64,000 bases of DNA, from NCBI GenBank assembly GCA_000283575.1, contig AP012044.1, positions 3,348,001 to 3,412,000 on the forward strand. The letters are read 5' to 3'. Below the pieces are notes generated by a model. The model was given only the letters and a program-made list of their open reading frames with translations. It made no database searches and was not told where the DNA came from. Below, one piece after another: positions 45,367-55,822 of this stretch; the stretch's first letter is position 1, and every line of letters begins with the position of its first letter. The stretch comes from Oscillibacter valericigenes Sjm18-20 (GTDB taxonomy: Bacteria; Bacillota; Clostridia; Oscillospirales; Oscillospiraceae). The position numbers and the translations under genes were made by a program.

Positions 45367-46821
45367 ATGGTGAACCAAAAAGGTGAAGACAGCCGGAAGC
45401 AGATCGGCTTTTACTGCATGGAGGATTTGGTTCCAAAAGACCATCTTCTCAGGAAAATCGAAAAAGCAATTGATTTCAGTTTCATATATGATTTGGTGAA
45501 AGGCAGGTACAGCGAAGATACGGGCCGTCCAAGTATTGATCCTGTAGTGCTGTTCAAGATCGTGTTCATCCAGTATCTATTTGGAATCCGCAGCATGCGG
45601 CAGACGATCAAAGAAATCGAGGTCAATGCGGCATATCGCTGGTTTTTGGGATATGACTGGAACGATCCGATCCCTCATTTTACGACCTTTGGAAAAAATT
45701 ATTCCCGGCGGTTTGAGGGCACCGATATTTTTGAGAAAATATTCGCCCGTATCCTGCTGGAAGCGGTGAAGCTGAAGTATGTGGACCCGAAGGCGGTGTT
45801 CATTGATTCCACGCATATCAAGGCCAGCGCCAACCGAAACAGGAAAATGAAGGTGCAGGTTCAGGAAGAGGCCCGGCATTACCAAAAAGAGTTGATGGAG
45901 GAAATCAACAAGGACCGGGAGGTTCGTGGGAAAAAGCCATTTGACGATGACGACTCGGGAAAAGGCGGCGGGGCCGGACAGACTAAAGAGATCGAAAAAA
46001 GCACCACCGATCCGGAGTGCGGCATGTTCCACAAAGGGGAGCATGAAAAATGTTTCGCCTACACCGCGCACACAGCCTGCGACCGGCACAACTTCATCCT
46101 TGGCGTAGAACTTTCCCCCGCCAACGTCCATGACAGCGTGATGTTCAAAAGCATTTATGACAAAGTAAAGGCCACGTTCCCTGAAATCAAGTACGTTGTT
46201 GCCGACGCTGGTTACAAGATCCCATATATCTGCAAACAGATTCTGGACGACCACCGAATTCCGGTTTTGCCTTACAAAAGGCCGATGAGCAAAAAAGGAT
46301 ATTTCAAGCCCTACGAATATGTATACGACCAATATTACGACTGTGTTCTCTGCCCAAACAACCAGGTTCTGCGCTACTCAACCACAAACCGTGACGGATA
46401 CCGGGAATACAAAAGCGACCCAAAAATCTGCAAATGCTGTCCGAAACGGGCGCAGTGCACGCAGAGTAGGAACTGTCAGAAAACTGTAACGCGGCATGTA
46501 TGGGCGAACGATCTGGACGTCGCGGAAGATTTTCGCTACACACCGCGGGGAAAAGCAATTTACCGGGAGCGTGCGGAAACCATCGAACGGGTTTTCGCCG
46601 ACGCAAAAGAAAAACATGGGTTGAGATATACTACCTTACGGGGCAAAGCCAAAGTGACGATGCAGGCTTTGCTCACTTTCGCCTGCATGAATCTCAAAAA
46701 GCTGGCAATCTGGAAATCGGAAGACCCCAGGTTCAAGCCCAAATACGATTTTCCCTTTCTCTTTTCCCTGCTATTTGTTCCCAATTCGATTATTCGCATG
46801 AAAAACGCCGCTTGGGTCTGA
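45367..46821 (+). CDS. IS1182-family transposase
   Basis: The 484-residue transposase has an N-terminal DUF772-type domain (starts VNQKGEDSRKQIGFYCMEDL; FKIVFIQYLFGIRSMRQTI) and a DDE core: D in VFIDSTHIKASAN, D in VVADAGYKIPY and E in RAETIERVFADAK. A cysteine cluster lies before the last motif (ICKCCPKRAQC). AGGTG precedes the ATG, and TAAAAT at about 45351 may be its -10. The frame is intact, so it may be active. Confidence 0.94.
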   Translation: MVNQKGEDSRKQIGFYCMEDLVPKDHLLRKIEKAIDFSFIYDLVKGRYSEDTGRPSIDPVVLFKIVFIQYLFGIRSMRQTIKEIEVNAAYRWFLGYDWNDPIPHFTTFGKNYSRRFEGTDIFEKIFARILLEAVKLKYVDPKAVFIDSTHIKASANRNRKMKVQVQEEARHYQKELMEEINKDREVRGKKPFDDDDSGKGGGAGQTKEIEKSTTDPECGMFHKGEHEKCFAYTAHTACDRHNFILGVELSPANVHDSVMFKSIYDKVKATFPEIKYVVADAGYKIPYICKQILDDHRIPVLPYKRPMSKKGYFKPYEYVYDQYYDCVLCPNNQVLRYSTTNRDGYREYKSDPKICKCCPKRAQCTQSRNCQKTVTRHVWANDLDVAEDFRYTPRGKAIYRERAETIERVFADAKEKHGLRYTTLRGKAKVTMQALLTFACMNLKKLAIWKSEDPRFKPKYDFPFLFSLLFVPNSIIRMKNAAWV

Positions 46822-46841
46822 ATCCCAAACGGCGTTTTGTC
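46801..46841 (+). terminator. Hairpin inside the right end of the IS
   Basis: AACGCCG-C-TTGGG pairs with CCCAA-A-CGGCGTT around TCTGAAT, followed by TTGTC. It overlaps the transposase stop codon and should end its transcript. Confidence 0.65.
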
Positions 46842-46850
46842 TACCGGCTG

Positions 46851-46873
46851 AAAGAGGGGCAAGGCCCCTCTTT
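46851..46873. repeat. 23-bp target duplication, right copy (terminator of glgP)
   Basis: Identical to 45258-45280. On the minus strand the hairpin lies 19 bp past the glgP stop and can act as the terminator of the glycogen operon; its plus-strand side keeps the original T-run and TCAG flank. Confidence 0.93.
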
Positions 46874-46891
46874 TTCAGTAATCGTATTTGA

Positions 46892-49324
46892 TTACGCATT
46901 GCGGTAAGGCACATGCCAGATCCGATCGGCATACTCCGCCACGGCCCGATCCGCTGCAAACACGCCGCTGCGGGCAATGTTGTGCAGGCTCATTTCGTTC
47001 CACTTCGCCGCGTCGGCATAAGTTTCCGCCATCCGCTTTTCCGCGTCGCAGTAGGCGGCAAAATCCGCCAACAGCAGATATTCATCCGCCGGAGCGCCCC
47101 GGTCGCCGAACAGCAGCCTTCGGTACAGGTCCTCATACTCCACACCGTCCCGGAAGCCGTTTTTCAGGGCATTCAACACCCGCTGGAGCACCATGTCCCG
47201 GGCGTAAAGCCGCTGGGGGAGGTATCCCCCCCGCTGCAAAGCCGCAGCCTCGTCGGAACGGAGTCCGAAAAGGAACATGTTTTCATCTCCCAGAACGTCG
47301 TGCATCTCCACATTGGCCCCGTCCAGAGTCCCCACGGTCAGCGCGCCGTTCATCATAAACTTCATATTGCCGGTTCCGCTGGCCTCTTTGCCGGCGGTGG
47401 AGATCTGCTGGGAGACCTCACTGGCAGGCATCAGTCGCTCCGCCAGAGACACCCGGTAGTTTTCCAGAAACACCACCTGCAGCTTGTCTTTACAGACAGG
47501 GTCGTGGTCGATCTGGTCTGCCAGGGAGTTGATGAGGCGGATAATCCGCTTTGCCACTGCGTACCCCGGCGCGGCTTTTGCTCCGAAGAGGAAGGTGTGG
47601 GGCCGGGCAATGGCGTTGGGGTCATCCTGTAACCGCAGATAGAGAGCAATGATGTGCAGGACGTTCAAAAGCTGCCGCTTGTACTCGTGCAGCCGCTTCA
47701 CCTGTACGTCAAAGATGGCGTCCGGATTCAGAAGGATTCCCTGCTGCTGTTTCGCATAAGCGGCAAAGTCCTCCTTGTTCTTCCGCTTGATTTCCGCCAG
47801 GCGAAGCAGGACCTCCCTATCGTCGGCGTAATCGTCCAGCTTTTTCAGCGCCTGGGGGTGCATCAAATAGGTCTCTCCCCCCGCGAGATCGCACACAAGG
47901 CTGTGGAGCCTCGGATTAATCTCTGCCAGCCAGCGCCGGTGGTCGATGCCGTTGGTGACATTGGTGAACTTTTCCGGTTCCATGGCGCAGGCGTTCTTGA
48001 ATACGTCCTTTTTTAAAATCTCAGAGTGGAGCCCGCTGACGCCGTTGACCCTCATCCCCCCCGCGATGCACAGGTTCGCCATGCGGATCACGCCGTCCCA
48101 GATCACCGCGGTGTCCCGGACCTTCTCCGGGTCTTGGAAAAAATTTTTGCATTTTTCCTGCCAGCGGTGGGCGATCTCCACCGTGATCTGCCAGATGCGG
48201 GGCAGAATGCGCTGGAACAGATCCTGCGGCCACTTTTCCAGTGCCTCCGCCAGCACCGTATGGTTCGTATAGGCCACGGAGTGGGTGGTGATCTCCCATG
48301 CCTGATCCCACCCCATGCCCGCCTCGTCAATCAATATCCGCATCAGCTCCGGAATTACCAGAGCCGGATGGGTGTCGTTGATCTGGAGAACGTTCTTCTC
48401 GTGGAAGTTGGCCAGAGTCCCGAACTCCGCCAGATGCTTTTCCGCGATGCTCTGCACCGTGGCCGATACGAAAAAGTACTGCTGCTTGAGCCGCAGGGAC
48501 TTGCCCTCGATATGGTTGTCGTCCGGGTAGAGGACCTTGGCAATCACCTCCGCCATGGCCTCGTCCTCCGTGGCCTTGAAATACTCCCCCCGGGAATAAA
48601 GGCTCATGTCCACGGGTTTGGGTGACTTGGCGTCCCACAGCCGCAGGGTGTTTGTGTGACGGGTATCGTATCCGGCAATCTCCATGTCGCAGGGGATGGC
48701 CAGCACCGTGGTGCCGCCCTCCTGAACGATGTGGAGGTGTCCGTCGTCCCAGAACTCCCGCAGGGTACCACCGAAGCGGACCTTCCGGGCCTCCTCGGGC
48801 TTGGGCAGGAGCCAGGCGGAGCCGATGCCCTTCCAGTTGTCGGGTAGCTCCACCTGCTGACCCTCCACAATCTTCTGCTTGAAAATACCCAGATCATAGC
48901 AGATGGAATACCCCGTGGCGGGAATTTCCAGCGTACTCATGGAGTCCAGATAGCAGGCCGCGAGACGGCCCAGTCCGCCGTTTCCAAGACCCGCGTCGGG
49001 CTCCAGCTCGAATATATCTCCCGCCTGAAAGCCAAAATGCTCCAACGCTTCCTTCAACTGGGGCAATACGCCCAGATTATATGCGTTTTTCTGAAGGCTC
49101 CGGCCCATCAGAAATTCCAAAGACAGATAGTGTACCTTCCGTTTTCCCTTTCGGCGCGTCTCCTTCCGGGTCTCCACGCTCCGCAGGGCCATAGCATCCC
49201 GCAAAACCAGCGCGCAGGCTCGCAGCATCTCCGCCTCACCGGCCTCCTCCGCGGTCTTGCCAAAGTTAATCATCAGCTTTGCGGTCAGGGCGTCTTCCAG
49301 TTCCTTTGTTGTAAATGCCGTCAT
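46892..49324 (-). CDS. glgP: Glycogen phosphorylase
   Basis: The 810-residue enzyme cleaves glycogen with phosphate to glucose-1-phosphate. Visible signatures are GNGGLGRLAACYLDSM, the pyridoxal-phosphate lysine region (AGKEASGTGNMKFMMNGAL) and TNHTVLAEALE. Full length for the family. Its ATG overlaps the glgA stop by 4 bp. It is the last gene of the operon and the only degradative one. Confidence 0.97.
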   Translation of the reverse strand: MTAFTTKELEDALTAKLMINFGKTAEEAGEAEMLRACALVLRDAMALRSVETRKETRRKGKRKVHYLSLEFLMGRSLQKNAYNLGVLPQLKEALEHFGFQAGDIFELEPDAGLGNGGLGRLAACYLDSMSTLEIPATGYSICYDLGIFKQKIVEGQQVELPDNWKGIGSAWLLPKPEEARKVRFGGTLREFWDDGHLHIVQEGGTTVLAIPCDMEIAGYDTRHTNTLRLWDAKSPKPVDMSLYSRGEYFKATEDEAMAEVIAKVLYPDDNHIEGKSLRLKQQYFFVSATVQSIAEKHLAEFGTLANFHEKNVLQINDTHPALVIPELMRILIDEAGMGWDQAWEITTHSVAYTNHTVLAEALEKWPQDLFQRILPRIWQITVEIAHRWQEKCKNFFQDPEKVRDTAVIWDGVIRMANLCIAGGMRVNGVSGLHSEILKKDVFKNACAMEPEKFTNVTNGIDHRRWLAEINPRLHSLVCDLAGGETYLMHPQALKKLDDYADDREVLLRLAEIKRKNKEDFAAYAKQQQGILLNPDAIFDVQVKRLHEYKRQLLNVLHIIALYLRLQDDPNAIARPHTFLFGAKAAPGYAVAKRIIRLINSLADQIDHDPVCKDKLQVVFLENYRVSLAERLMPASEVSQQISTAGKEASGTGNMKFMMNGALTVGTLDGANVEMHDVLGDENMFLFGLRSDEAAALQRGGYLPQRLYARDMVLQRVLNALKNGFRDGVEYEDLYRRLLFGDRGAPADEYLLLADFAAYCDAEKRMAETYADAAKWNEMSLHNIARSGVFAADRAVAEYADRIWHVPYRNA

Positions 49325-51123
49325 TCTTTTGCCTTATCCGCAGATTTTTCTTTCTTATCTGCGGGTCCTTTCTTTTGGGTCGCCTTCTTCTGGGCAGATT
49401 TCTCCACCTCGGGCTTTTTCACGGCGGTTTTCTTCTCCCCGGCCCCCTCGCACGGTTCTTCCGCTGCGGGCTGTGCAGAGTTCTCCCCCAATCTTAGTTG
49501 GTCGGGCTTCGCCGCCAGCTTCGCTTGGTCGGGCTTCGCCCCCAGGCGAGGTTGAACAGGCTTCTCCGCAAGCTTTTCCGTGGGCTCCTTTGGTTTTGCA
49601 GCGGGGGCCTTCTTCTCAGAGGGCGTTTCACCCGATGCCGCCGGTGTAGCATCCTTCTCCGGCTCCTCCCTGGAGGCCGCCGGGCGGGGCTGTCCGGTGA
49701 TATTGCAGTAGATCCGCAGATAATCCCCCGCACTGCGCCTCCAGCTGAAATCCCCCGCCATGCAGCGCTGCTGTAAACGGCGGAACTGATCGCCATAGTC
49801 CCAGTAAAGACCCACAGCCTGTCGGATTACAAACAGCATATCCCCGGAGTTATAGGCCGCAAAGGTAAAGCCATTGCCCGTATCCCGCCATGACTCATAA
49901 GGATGGACGGTATCCTTCAGTCCACCGGTCTCCCGCACGATGGGTACCGTGCCGTACCGCATGGCAATCATCTGACTCAGGCCGCAGGGCTCGCTTCTGG
50001 AAGGCATCAGGAACAGATCCGCGCCGGCGTAGATCGCCATGGACAGCGCCTCGTTATAGTCCAGCTGCGCGGCCATCCGCCCGGGGTACTGGGTCTGCGC
50101 CCAGGCAAAGAAATCCTCATACTGCTGCTCCCCCTGACCCAGCACCACCATCTGTACCGGCAGCTCCATGATATCGTGGAAGACCTCCTTGATGAGGTCC
50201 AGCCCCTTGTGGGACACCAGCCGGCTCACCACCGCAAGAATCGGCGTATCCGGCTCCTCCCGCAGTCCCATCGTCCGCTGCAGCTCCGTCTTGTCTTTCG
50301 CTTTTCCGCTCAGGTCGCCGGCCGTGTAGTTCGCCGCGATCAGCGCGTCTGTCTCCGGGTCATAGCGCTTCATGTCGATGCCGTTCAGCACGCCGGAGAG
50401 CTTATAGGCACACCGGCGCATCACACTCTCCATCCCGTGGGCAAAGAACGCATATTTCAGCTCCTCGGCATAGGACGGAGATACGGCGGTGATGGCGTCG
50501 GCGCAGAGAATGGCCGCTTTCAGCAGATTCACGTCGCCGTCCATCATAATCGTACCGTCGTCCACCCAGCCTCGGTCCAGGCCGAACAGGTCGCCCATAA
50601 CCTCCGTCCCGAACCGGCCCTGGTACTCGATGTTGTGGATGGTCATGACCGTGCGGATGGAGCGGTAGCGCTCCTCCCTCACACCGTCGTCCTTCATATA
50701 GACGGGAATGAGCGCGGTCTGCCAGTCGTTGCAGTGGATCACATCCGGCCAGAAGGCCATGTGGGGCAGCATCCGTACCACGGCCCGGGAGAAAAAGCCG
50801 AACCGCTCCCCGTCGTCCATATAGCCGTACAGATTCCGGCGGTTGAAATACTGCTCATTGTCCAGGAAATAATACGTCACTCCGTCCCGGAGAAGGCGAA
50901 ACAGCCCGCAATAGCAGCGCCGCCATGCCAGATTCACATAGTCGTAGCACAGATACTCCAGCTCCGGGCCGAACTGCTCCCGCACCCGCCGATACAGCGG
51001 CAGCACCACGGCTATCTGAACGCCCTCCGCCGCGATGGCGGTGGGCAAAGAGCCGGACACATCGGCCAGTCCCCCCGTTTTGCAAAAGGGCACGGCCTCA
51101 CTGGCCGCATACAAAATTTTCAT
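49321..51123 (-). CDS. glgA: Glycogen synthase GlgA with a lysine-rich C-terminal tail
   Basis: Residues 1 to about 478 are a normal GT5 glycogen synthase: ADP-glucose motif KTGGLADVSGSLP at the N-terminus, GRFGTEVMGD and MPSRSEPCGLSQMIAMRYG in the C-terminal Rossmann domain. Residues about 479-600 are a low-complexity Lys/Ala/Pro/Glu tail with internal copies of AKPDQ. That tail is absent from ordinary GlgA (about 475-490 residues). It joins glucose from ADP-glucose to glycogen. Cotranscribed with glgD and glgP. Confidence 0.96.
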   Translation of the reverse strand: MKILYAASEAVPFCKTGGLADVSGSLPTAIAAEGVQIAVVLPLYRRVREQFGPELEYLCYDYVNLAWRRCYCGLFRLLRDGVTYYFLDNEQYFNRRNLYGYMDDGERFGFFSRAVVRMLPHMAFWPDVIHCNDWQTALIPVYMKDDGVREERYRSIRTVMTIHNIEYQGRFGTEVMGDLFGLDRGWVDDGTIMMDGDVNLLKAAILCADAITAVSPSYAEELKYAFFAHGMESVMRRCAYKLSGVLNGIDMKRYDPETDALIAANYTAGDLSGKAKDKTELQRTMGLREEPDTPILAVVSRLVSHKGLDLIKEVFHDIMELPVQMVVLGQGEQQYEDFFAWAQTQYPGRMAAQLDYNEALSMAIYAGADLFLMPSRSEPCGLSQMIAMRYGTVPIVRETGGLKDTVHPYESWRDTGNGFTFAAYNSGDMLFVIRQAVGLYWDYGDQFRRLQQRCMAGDFSWRRSAGDYLRIYCNITGQPRPAASREEPEKDATPAASGETPSEKKAPAAKPKEPTEKLAEKPVQPRLGAKPDQAKLAAKPDQLRLGENSAQPAAEEPCEGAGEKKTAVKKPEVEKSAQKKATQKKGPADKKEKSADKAKE

Positions 51124-51189
51124 GGCAGTTTCCCCTTTCCGATCTTATTTTACCGGTCCGAAGAGGCGGACCCGCCCGGCGTCCGCTCC

Positions 51190-52305
51190 TTACACGCAGG
51201 CGCCCTTGCTCAGTACCAGCGGATAGGAGGAGTGGCCGATCAGCGTTCTGTCTGCCAGCACCTCCACCCGCTTATCCGCAATGATATACGCCAAATCCGC
51301 ATTGCGGCGGATCATCGTATCCCGGAACAGCACACAGTTGCGCACCCGCGCACCCTCCTCCACCACTACGCCGGGAAAGAGGATGGAATTTTCCACAATT
51401 CCCTCCAGATTGCAGCCGTCTCCCACCAGAGAATTGACGCAGTGGCCCGCAGGGCCCGCATAGCTGGAGGATTTGTCGGCGTTTTTCGCCCGAATGGGCC
51501 GCTGGGGCATAAACAGATCCGCACGGATGGCGGGGTCCAGCAGCTGCATACTCCGGTCGTAGTACTCCTGCACGGAGCGGATTTGTGCGGCAAAGCCGTT
51601 CCAGATGAAAGCTCGGATATTCAACTCCCGCACCTTGGCCTGAAGCACATCGTGCCGCCAGCTATACTGATCGCGGCTGATGCACTCATCCACCAGGGTC
51701 TTCAAAAGCTGGGTGGAGATGATGTAGACCTCCAGCCCCCGATAGCCCCGGGGCGTGTGCATGCGGTAGAGGACCTCCCGCACCCGCCCCTCCCCGTCGG
51801 ATTCAAAATAGGTGCCGTTATCCACGACGAAGCTGTCGTTTCCGCACACGGCGGTGATATCCGCGCCGGAGCGGATATGCTTCTCCAGAATCTCGGACAG
51901 GGGCAGGTTCACCACAAGGTCGCCGTCCATCAGCGCCACATGGTCCTGGCGGATGGCGTCCAGATAGCTGCGGACCCCTGCCAGTGCCTCCATTTTCCCC
52001 CGGAATTCCCCGATGCCGCCGCCCTGCCGCTCATAGGCGAAAGGGGGCAGAAGCTTCAATCCGCCGCGCTTGCGGCTCAGGTCCCAGTTCTTGCCGCTGC
52101 CCAGATGATCGATCAGGCTCTGATACTGCCCGTGCAGCACGATGCCCACATCCGTGGCCCCGGCGTTCACAAGATTGGAAAGGCCGAAATCGATGGCCCG
52201 ATACCGCCCGCCAAAGGGCATGGAGGCTGCGGAGCGGGTGTCCACCAGCTCCCGGAGGTCGTTTCGCTTCTCATAGCAAAAGATAATGCCGTGCAGTCCG
52301 GTCAT
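51190..52305 (-). CDS. glgD: Glucose-1-phosphate adenylyltransferase subunit GlgD
   Basis: The 371-residue protein is the GlgC-like regulatory subunit found in Firmicutes ([40 protein letters not shown]). The N-terminal nucleotide-binding signature of GlgC is altered, as usual for GlgD, followed by a left-handed beta-helix ([17 protein letters not shown]). It enhances GlgC activity as a heteromer. Its ATG overlaps the glgC stop by 4 bp. Confidence 0.95.
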   Translation of the reverse strand: MTGLHGIIFCYEKRNDLRELVDTRSAASMPFGGRYRAIDFGLSNLVNAGATDVGIVLHGQYQSLIDHLGSGKNWDLSRKRGGLKLLPPFAYERQGGGIGEFRGKMEALAGVRSYLDAIRQDHVALMDGDLVVNLPLSEILEKHIRSGADITAVCGNDSFVVDNGTYFESDGEGRVREVLYRMHTPRGYRGLEVYIISTQLLKTLVDECISRDQYSWRHDVLQAKVRELNIRAFIWNGFAAQIRSVQEYYDRSMQLLDPAIRADLFMPQRPIRAKNADKSSSYAGPAGHCVNSLVGDGCNLEGIVENSILFPGVVVEEGARVRNCVLFRDTMIRRNADLAYIIADKRVEVLADRTLIGHSSYPLVLSKGACV

Positions 52306-53510
52306 CTCGCCACCTCCTCTCCGCTCTTATTCAGCATGGTTTTGGGCGGGACGGTGGTTCCCGCCTCCAGTGCGCAGCCCGGGGCCAGCACCGTAAGACC
52401 CCAAATCAGCGGATCCACGCCCTCCGGCGACGTGCCCACCCGGCAGTTTTCTCTGATCAGGGCGTCCTGCCCAACGATGGCGTATTCCACCACGGCCCCC
52501 GCTTTCACGGTAACGCCTGGCATCAGGACGGAATAGCTGACTCTGGCCCCCTCCTCCACATTGACTCCCGCGGAGAGGACGGAATTTTCAACGGTTCCCT
52601 CCAGATCGCCGCCGCGGTTAAAGGCACTGTGGTTCACCTGCGCGTGTCTGCCCAGATAGGCCGTGGGCATGGAGACGGATTTGGCATAGATGGGCCAGGA
52701 ATCGTCCAGCAGGTCCAGCCCCGATTCCGGGGACAGCATATCCATGTTGGCGTCCCACAGGGACTCCAGTGTCCCCACGTCCTTCCAATAGCCCTCAAAG
52801 CGGTAGGCCGCCATCTTTTCTCCGCTGCTCAGCATGGCGGGAATGACGTTCTTTCCAAAGTCGTTCTCCGAACTGAGGTCCGCCTCGTCCGCCTCCAGAT
52901 AGGCCCGCAGGGTCTTCCACGTGAATACGTAAATACCCATTGAGGCCAGATTGCTTTTGGGATTTCCGGGTTTTTCCTCGAACTCCTCCACCATGTCGTG
53001 TTCATCCACATTCATAATGCCGAATCTGGATGCCTCGGACCAGGGGACCTCCATGACAGAGATCGTACAGGCGGCGCCGGACTCCTTGTGCCGCTCCACC
53101 ATCTGGGAGTAATCCATCTTATAGACATGATCGCCGGAGAGAATCACCACATACTTCGGATCGTACCGGTCCACAAATGCGATGTTCTGGAAGATGGCAT
53201 TGGCCGTGCCCTTGTACCAGGTGCCTCCCGCAGCGGACTGATAGGGCGGCAGGATGTGGACGCCGCCGGTGCTGCTGTCCAGATCCCAGGTCTGGCCGTT
53301 GTCCACATATGCGTTCAGCTCCAGCGGGCGATACTGGGTCAGTACGCCCACGGTGTCGATGCCGGAGTTGGCGCAGTTAGACAAAGGGAAATCGATGATA
53401 CGGTACTTTCCGCCAAAGGGGACCGCTGGCTTTGCCATTTCTCCGGTCAGCACATATAGCCGGCTGCCCTGGCCACCAGCCAGCAGCATGGCGATACATT
53501 CTTTTTTCAT
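52302..53510 (-). CDS. glgC: Glucose-1-phosphate adenylyltransferase GlgC
   Basis: The 402-residue catalytic subunit has the nucleotidyltransferase signature [39 protein letters not shown] and a C-terminal beta-helix ([15 protein letters not shown]). It makes ADP-glucose from ATP and glucose-1-phosphate, the committed step. It starts 12 bp past glgB with AGGAGG before the ATG. Confidence 0.97.
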   Translation of the reverse strand: MKKECIAMLLAGGQGSRLYVLTGEMAKPAVPFGGKYRIIDFPLSNCANSGIDTVGVLTQYRPLELNAYVDNGQTWDLDSSTGGVHILPPYQSAAGGTWYKGTANAIFQNIAFVDRYDPKYVVILSGDHVYKMDYSQMVERHKESGAACTISVMEVPWSEASRFGIMNVDEHDMVEEFEEKPGNPKSNLASMGIYVFTWKTLRAYLEADEADLSSENDFGKNVIPAMLSSGEKMAAYRFEGYWKDVGTLESLWDANMDMLSPESGLDLLDDSWPIYAKSVSMPTAYLGRHAQVNHSAFNRGGDLEGTVENSVLSAGVNVEEGARVSYSVLMPGVTVKAGAVVEYAIVGQDALIRENCRVGTSPEGVDPLIWGLTVLAPGCALEAGTTVPPKTMLNKSGEEVAR

Positions 53511-53522
53511 GCCTCTGCCTCC

Positions 53523-55550
53523 TTATTTCCCGGGCTTCGCCGCCGGTCTTTTCGCGGCTTTCTTCCCTGATGTTTTCTCTCGTTCCGCCGTTGGATTCGC
53601 TTTGGAAGACTCTGCGGTTCTCTCCGGCTTCTCCGCCGCGATTTTTGCCGCGGGCTTCGCCGCCTTTTTCACTGGGGACTTCCCCTCGCCCCGGAGAAAC
53701 ACACCTCCAAACGGCGGGATGCGCAGGGCTATCGAGCAATCCCGTCCATGGGAGGGAATGACCTCCACCTCCACCGGCTGCGAATTCCCGTATCCGCCGC
53801 CGCCGAATTCCCCGGCGTCGGTATTGAACACCTCCACATACCGCCGGTGATCGGGTACCCCCACCCGGTAGTCTGGGTAGGAGTTGGGCGAGAAATTCAC
53901 CGCACACAAAAGATCGCGGTCCCCGGCATCCCTGCGGAGAAAGACCGCCACGTTGTTGCGGTTGTCGTCCGGAACCAGCCATTCAAAGCCCTGCCGCTGG
54001 AAGTCCACCTCCCACAGCTCCGGCGTCTTTAGATAGAACCGATTGGCAGCCCGGAAAAATGTCTGGGTCATGCGGTTGATCTCCGCATCCAGCAGATACC
54101 AGTCCAGCTGGCCGTTTGCGTCCCACTCGTGCCACTGGCCGATCTCCGGGCCCATAAAAAGGAGCTTCTTTCCGGGATGCGCCAGAAGGTAGGCGTAAAA
54201 TCCCCGGAGGGAGCGGAGCTGGTTTTCATAGTCTCCGGGCATTTTGCCCACCAGCGACCCCTTCATATGTACCACCTCATCATGGGACAGAGGCAGCACA
54301 TAGTTCTCGGAAAATGCGTACACCATGGAAAAGGTAATATCCCTGTGGTTGAACTGTCGGAAATAGGGGTCCAGCTTCAGATAGTGGCACATATCGTTCA
54401 TCCATCCCATGTTCCACTTCAGATTGAAACCCAGCCCGCCCGCCTCCGGCGGACGGGTCACCAACGGCCAGGCTGTGGACTCCTCCGCCACCATCAGCGC
54501 ACTGGGGTCCACGGAAAAGGCCATACGGTTTAGGTTTTGCAGAAATTCGACGGCCTCCAGATTTTCCTTCCCTCCGTTTTTGTTGGGTGTCCACTGGCCG
54601 TCCGTCCGGTCATAGTCCAGATAGAGCATGGAGGCCACCGCATCCACCCGCAGCCCGTCGATGTGGTAGACCTCCAGCCAGAACCGGGCGGATGAGAGCA
54701 GAAAACTGACCACCTCCGGCCTTCCGTAGTCAAAGACGCGGGTCCCCCAGCCGGCGTGCTCCCGCTTTTTAGGGTCGGAATACTCATAGCAGCAAGTGCC
54801 GTCAAACTCGTACAGGCCCTGCTCGTCCTTGCAAAAATGGGCGGGAACCCAGTCCAAAATCACGGAAATTCCGTTTTTGTGCATGTGGTTTACAAACCAC
54901 ATAAAATCGAATGGTGTACCGTACCGGGACGTGGGAGCGAAGTACCCGGTGCACTGATAGCCCCAGGAGTCGTCCAGCGGATGCTCCGTCACTGGAAGCA
55001 GCTCGACAGCGTTGAACCCCATGTCCTTTACATAGGCCGCGAGATCCCTGGCAATGGTGTGGTAATCGTAAAATTCTCCGCTTTCCGGTCTGCGCCAGGA
55101 ACCGAGGTGTACCTCGTAGATGTTCAAGGGCGAGGTATAGACGGGACGGTTCCCCTTTTTCTCCCGGAATTTTCCGTCGGTCCAGGGAAAACCCGTGATG
55201 TCATAGAGTTTGCTGGCTGTAGCGGGCCGGGTCTCTGTGTGAAATCCATAGGGGTCGGCCTTGAAGCGCACGACACCGTCCTTTCCGGTCACGGCATACT
55301 TATAAGAGGTATATCGGGGCAGGTCCGGCAAAAATTTGACCCAAGTCTCCCCCTCCCGCTTCATCGGCACCGCGGAGGCATCCCATTGGTTGAAATCTCC
55401 CACCACGCTTACCGCCGCGGCGTTGGGTGCCCAGACCCGGAACGACCAGCCCGCCCGGCCCCGCCTGAGTGCAGGATGCGCGCCAAACCAAGTCCACCCC
55501 TCTGTCAGAGTACCCGTATGGAATCTGGAAGCCTGTACCATCTTTGCCAT
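53523..55550 (-). CDS. glgB: Glycogen branching enzyme GlgB with a lysine-rich C-terminal tail
   Basis: The GH13 branching enzyme has an N-terminal CBM48 ([20 protein letters not shown]), catalytic motifs [25 protein letters not shown], and [18 protein letters not shown] 55550 is chosen because AGGAG lies 7 bases before it (675 residues). The last roughly 55 residues are Lys/Ala/Pro-rich (starts [18 protein letters not shown]), not part of the normal enzyme. It is the first gene of the operon, with a strong promoter at 55640-55668. Confidence 0.96.
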   Translation of the reverse strand: MAKMVQASRFHTGTLTEGWTWFGAHPALRRGRAGWSFRVWAPNAAAVSVVGDFNQWDASAVPMKREGETWVKFLPDLPRYTSYKYAVTGKDGVVRFKADPYGFHTETRPATASKLYDITGFPWTDGKFREKKGNRPVYTSPLNIYEVHLGSWRRPESGEFYDYHTIARDLAAYVKDMGFNAVELLPVTEHPLDDSWGYQCTGYFAPTSRYGTPFDFMWFVNHMHKNGISVILDWVPAHFCKDEQGLYEFDGTCCYEYSDPKKREHAGWGTRVFDYGRPEVVSFLLSSARFWLEVYHIDGLRVDAVASMLYLDYDRTDGQWTPNKNGGKENLEAVEFLQNLNRMAFSVDPSALMVAEESTAWPLVTRPPEAGGLGFNLKWNMGWMNDMCHYLKLDPYFRQFNHRDITFSMVYAFSENYVLPLSHDEVVHMKGSLVGKMPGDYENQLRSLRGFYAYLLAHPGKKLLFMGPEIGQWHEWDANGQLDWYLLDAEINRMTQTFFRAANRFYLKTPELWEVDFQRQGFEWLVPDDNRNNVAVFLRRDAGDRDLLCAVNFSPNSYPDYRVGVPDHRRYVEVFNTDAGEFGGGGYGNSQPVEVEVIPSHGRDCSIALRIPPFGGVFLRGEGKSPVKKAAKPAAKIAAEKPERTAESSKANPTAEREKTSGKKAAKRPAAKPGK

Positions 55551-55639
55551 GACCTCACTCCTCACCCACCGGGACATTTTATCCGCCGGTGGTTAATCGT
55601 TTTCGCGGTCCTCCGAGCCCTTGTCTTTCTTATAGTTTA

Positions 55640-55668
55640 ATTATACCCCACGTCAAAATGAGCGTCAA
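55640..55668 (-). promoter_or_regulatory. Glycogen operon promoter
   Basis: -35 TTGACG (55668-55663), 17-bp spacer, perfect -10 TATAAT (55645-55640) on the minus strand. Confidence 0.8.
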
Positions 55669-55726
55669 GAATGTGGCCTGTCGAAATATGGGTTATGCTT
55701 TCGTGAATTTCACCGTCTTTTTATGG

Positions 55727-55762
55727 AAAACACGGAAAATTTTTACAAATTTCCGTGTTTTA
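55727..55762. promoter_or_regulatory. Dyad upstream of the glycogen promoter
   Basis: AAAACACGGAAA and TTTCCGTGTTTT form 12-bp perfect arms around 11 AT-rich bases. It lies 60-95 bp upstream of the -35 and 25 bp from the next terminator. It may be an operator or an extra hairpin. Confidence 0.35.
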
Positions 55763-55786
55763 TGAAGCGTTCTCCGAAGTGGTACC

Positions 55787-55820
55787 AAAAGGCGGCCGTC
55801 AAAGACGGCCGCCTTTTTTT
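55787..55820. terminator. Terminator after the zinc-ribbon membrane protein gene
   Basis: AAAAGGCGGCCGTC pairs with GACGGCCGCCTTTT around AAA; T-runs on both sides make it work in both directions. It ends just past the stop at 55823. Confidence 0.85.
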
Positions 55821-55822
55821 AA

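Larger units (their letters stand above)
45281..46850 (+). mobile_element. IS1182-type insertion sequence
   Basis: The 1570-bp element has ends CAGCCTGTAGACAAA (45281) and, read inward from 46850, CAGCCGGTAGACAAA, inverted repeats with one difference. It encodes a single transposase and is flanked by perfect 23-bp direct repeats. Both ends carry hairpins directed at transcription termination. The clean repeats indicate a recent, complete insertion. Confidence 0.93.

Noticed and set aside
49903-52536. 877-codon plus-strand open frame across glgA and glgD
   Set aside because: Antisense to well-identified glycogen genes and spans gene boundaries; no domain-like sequence.
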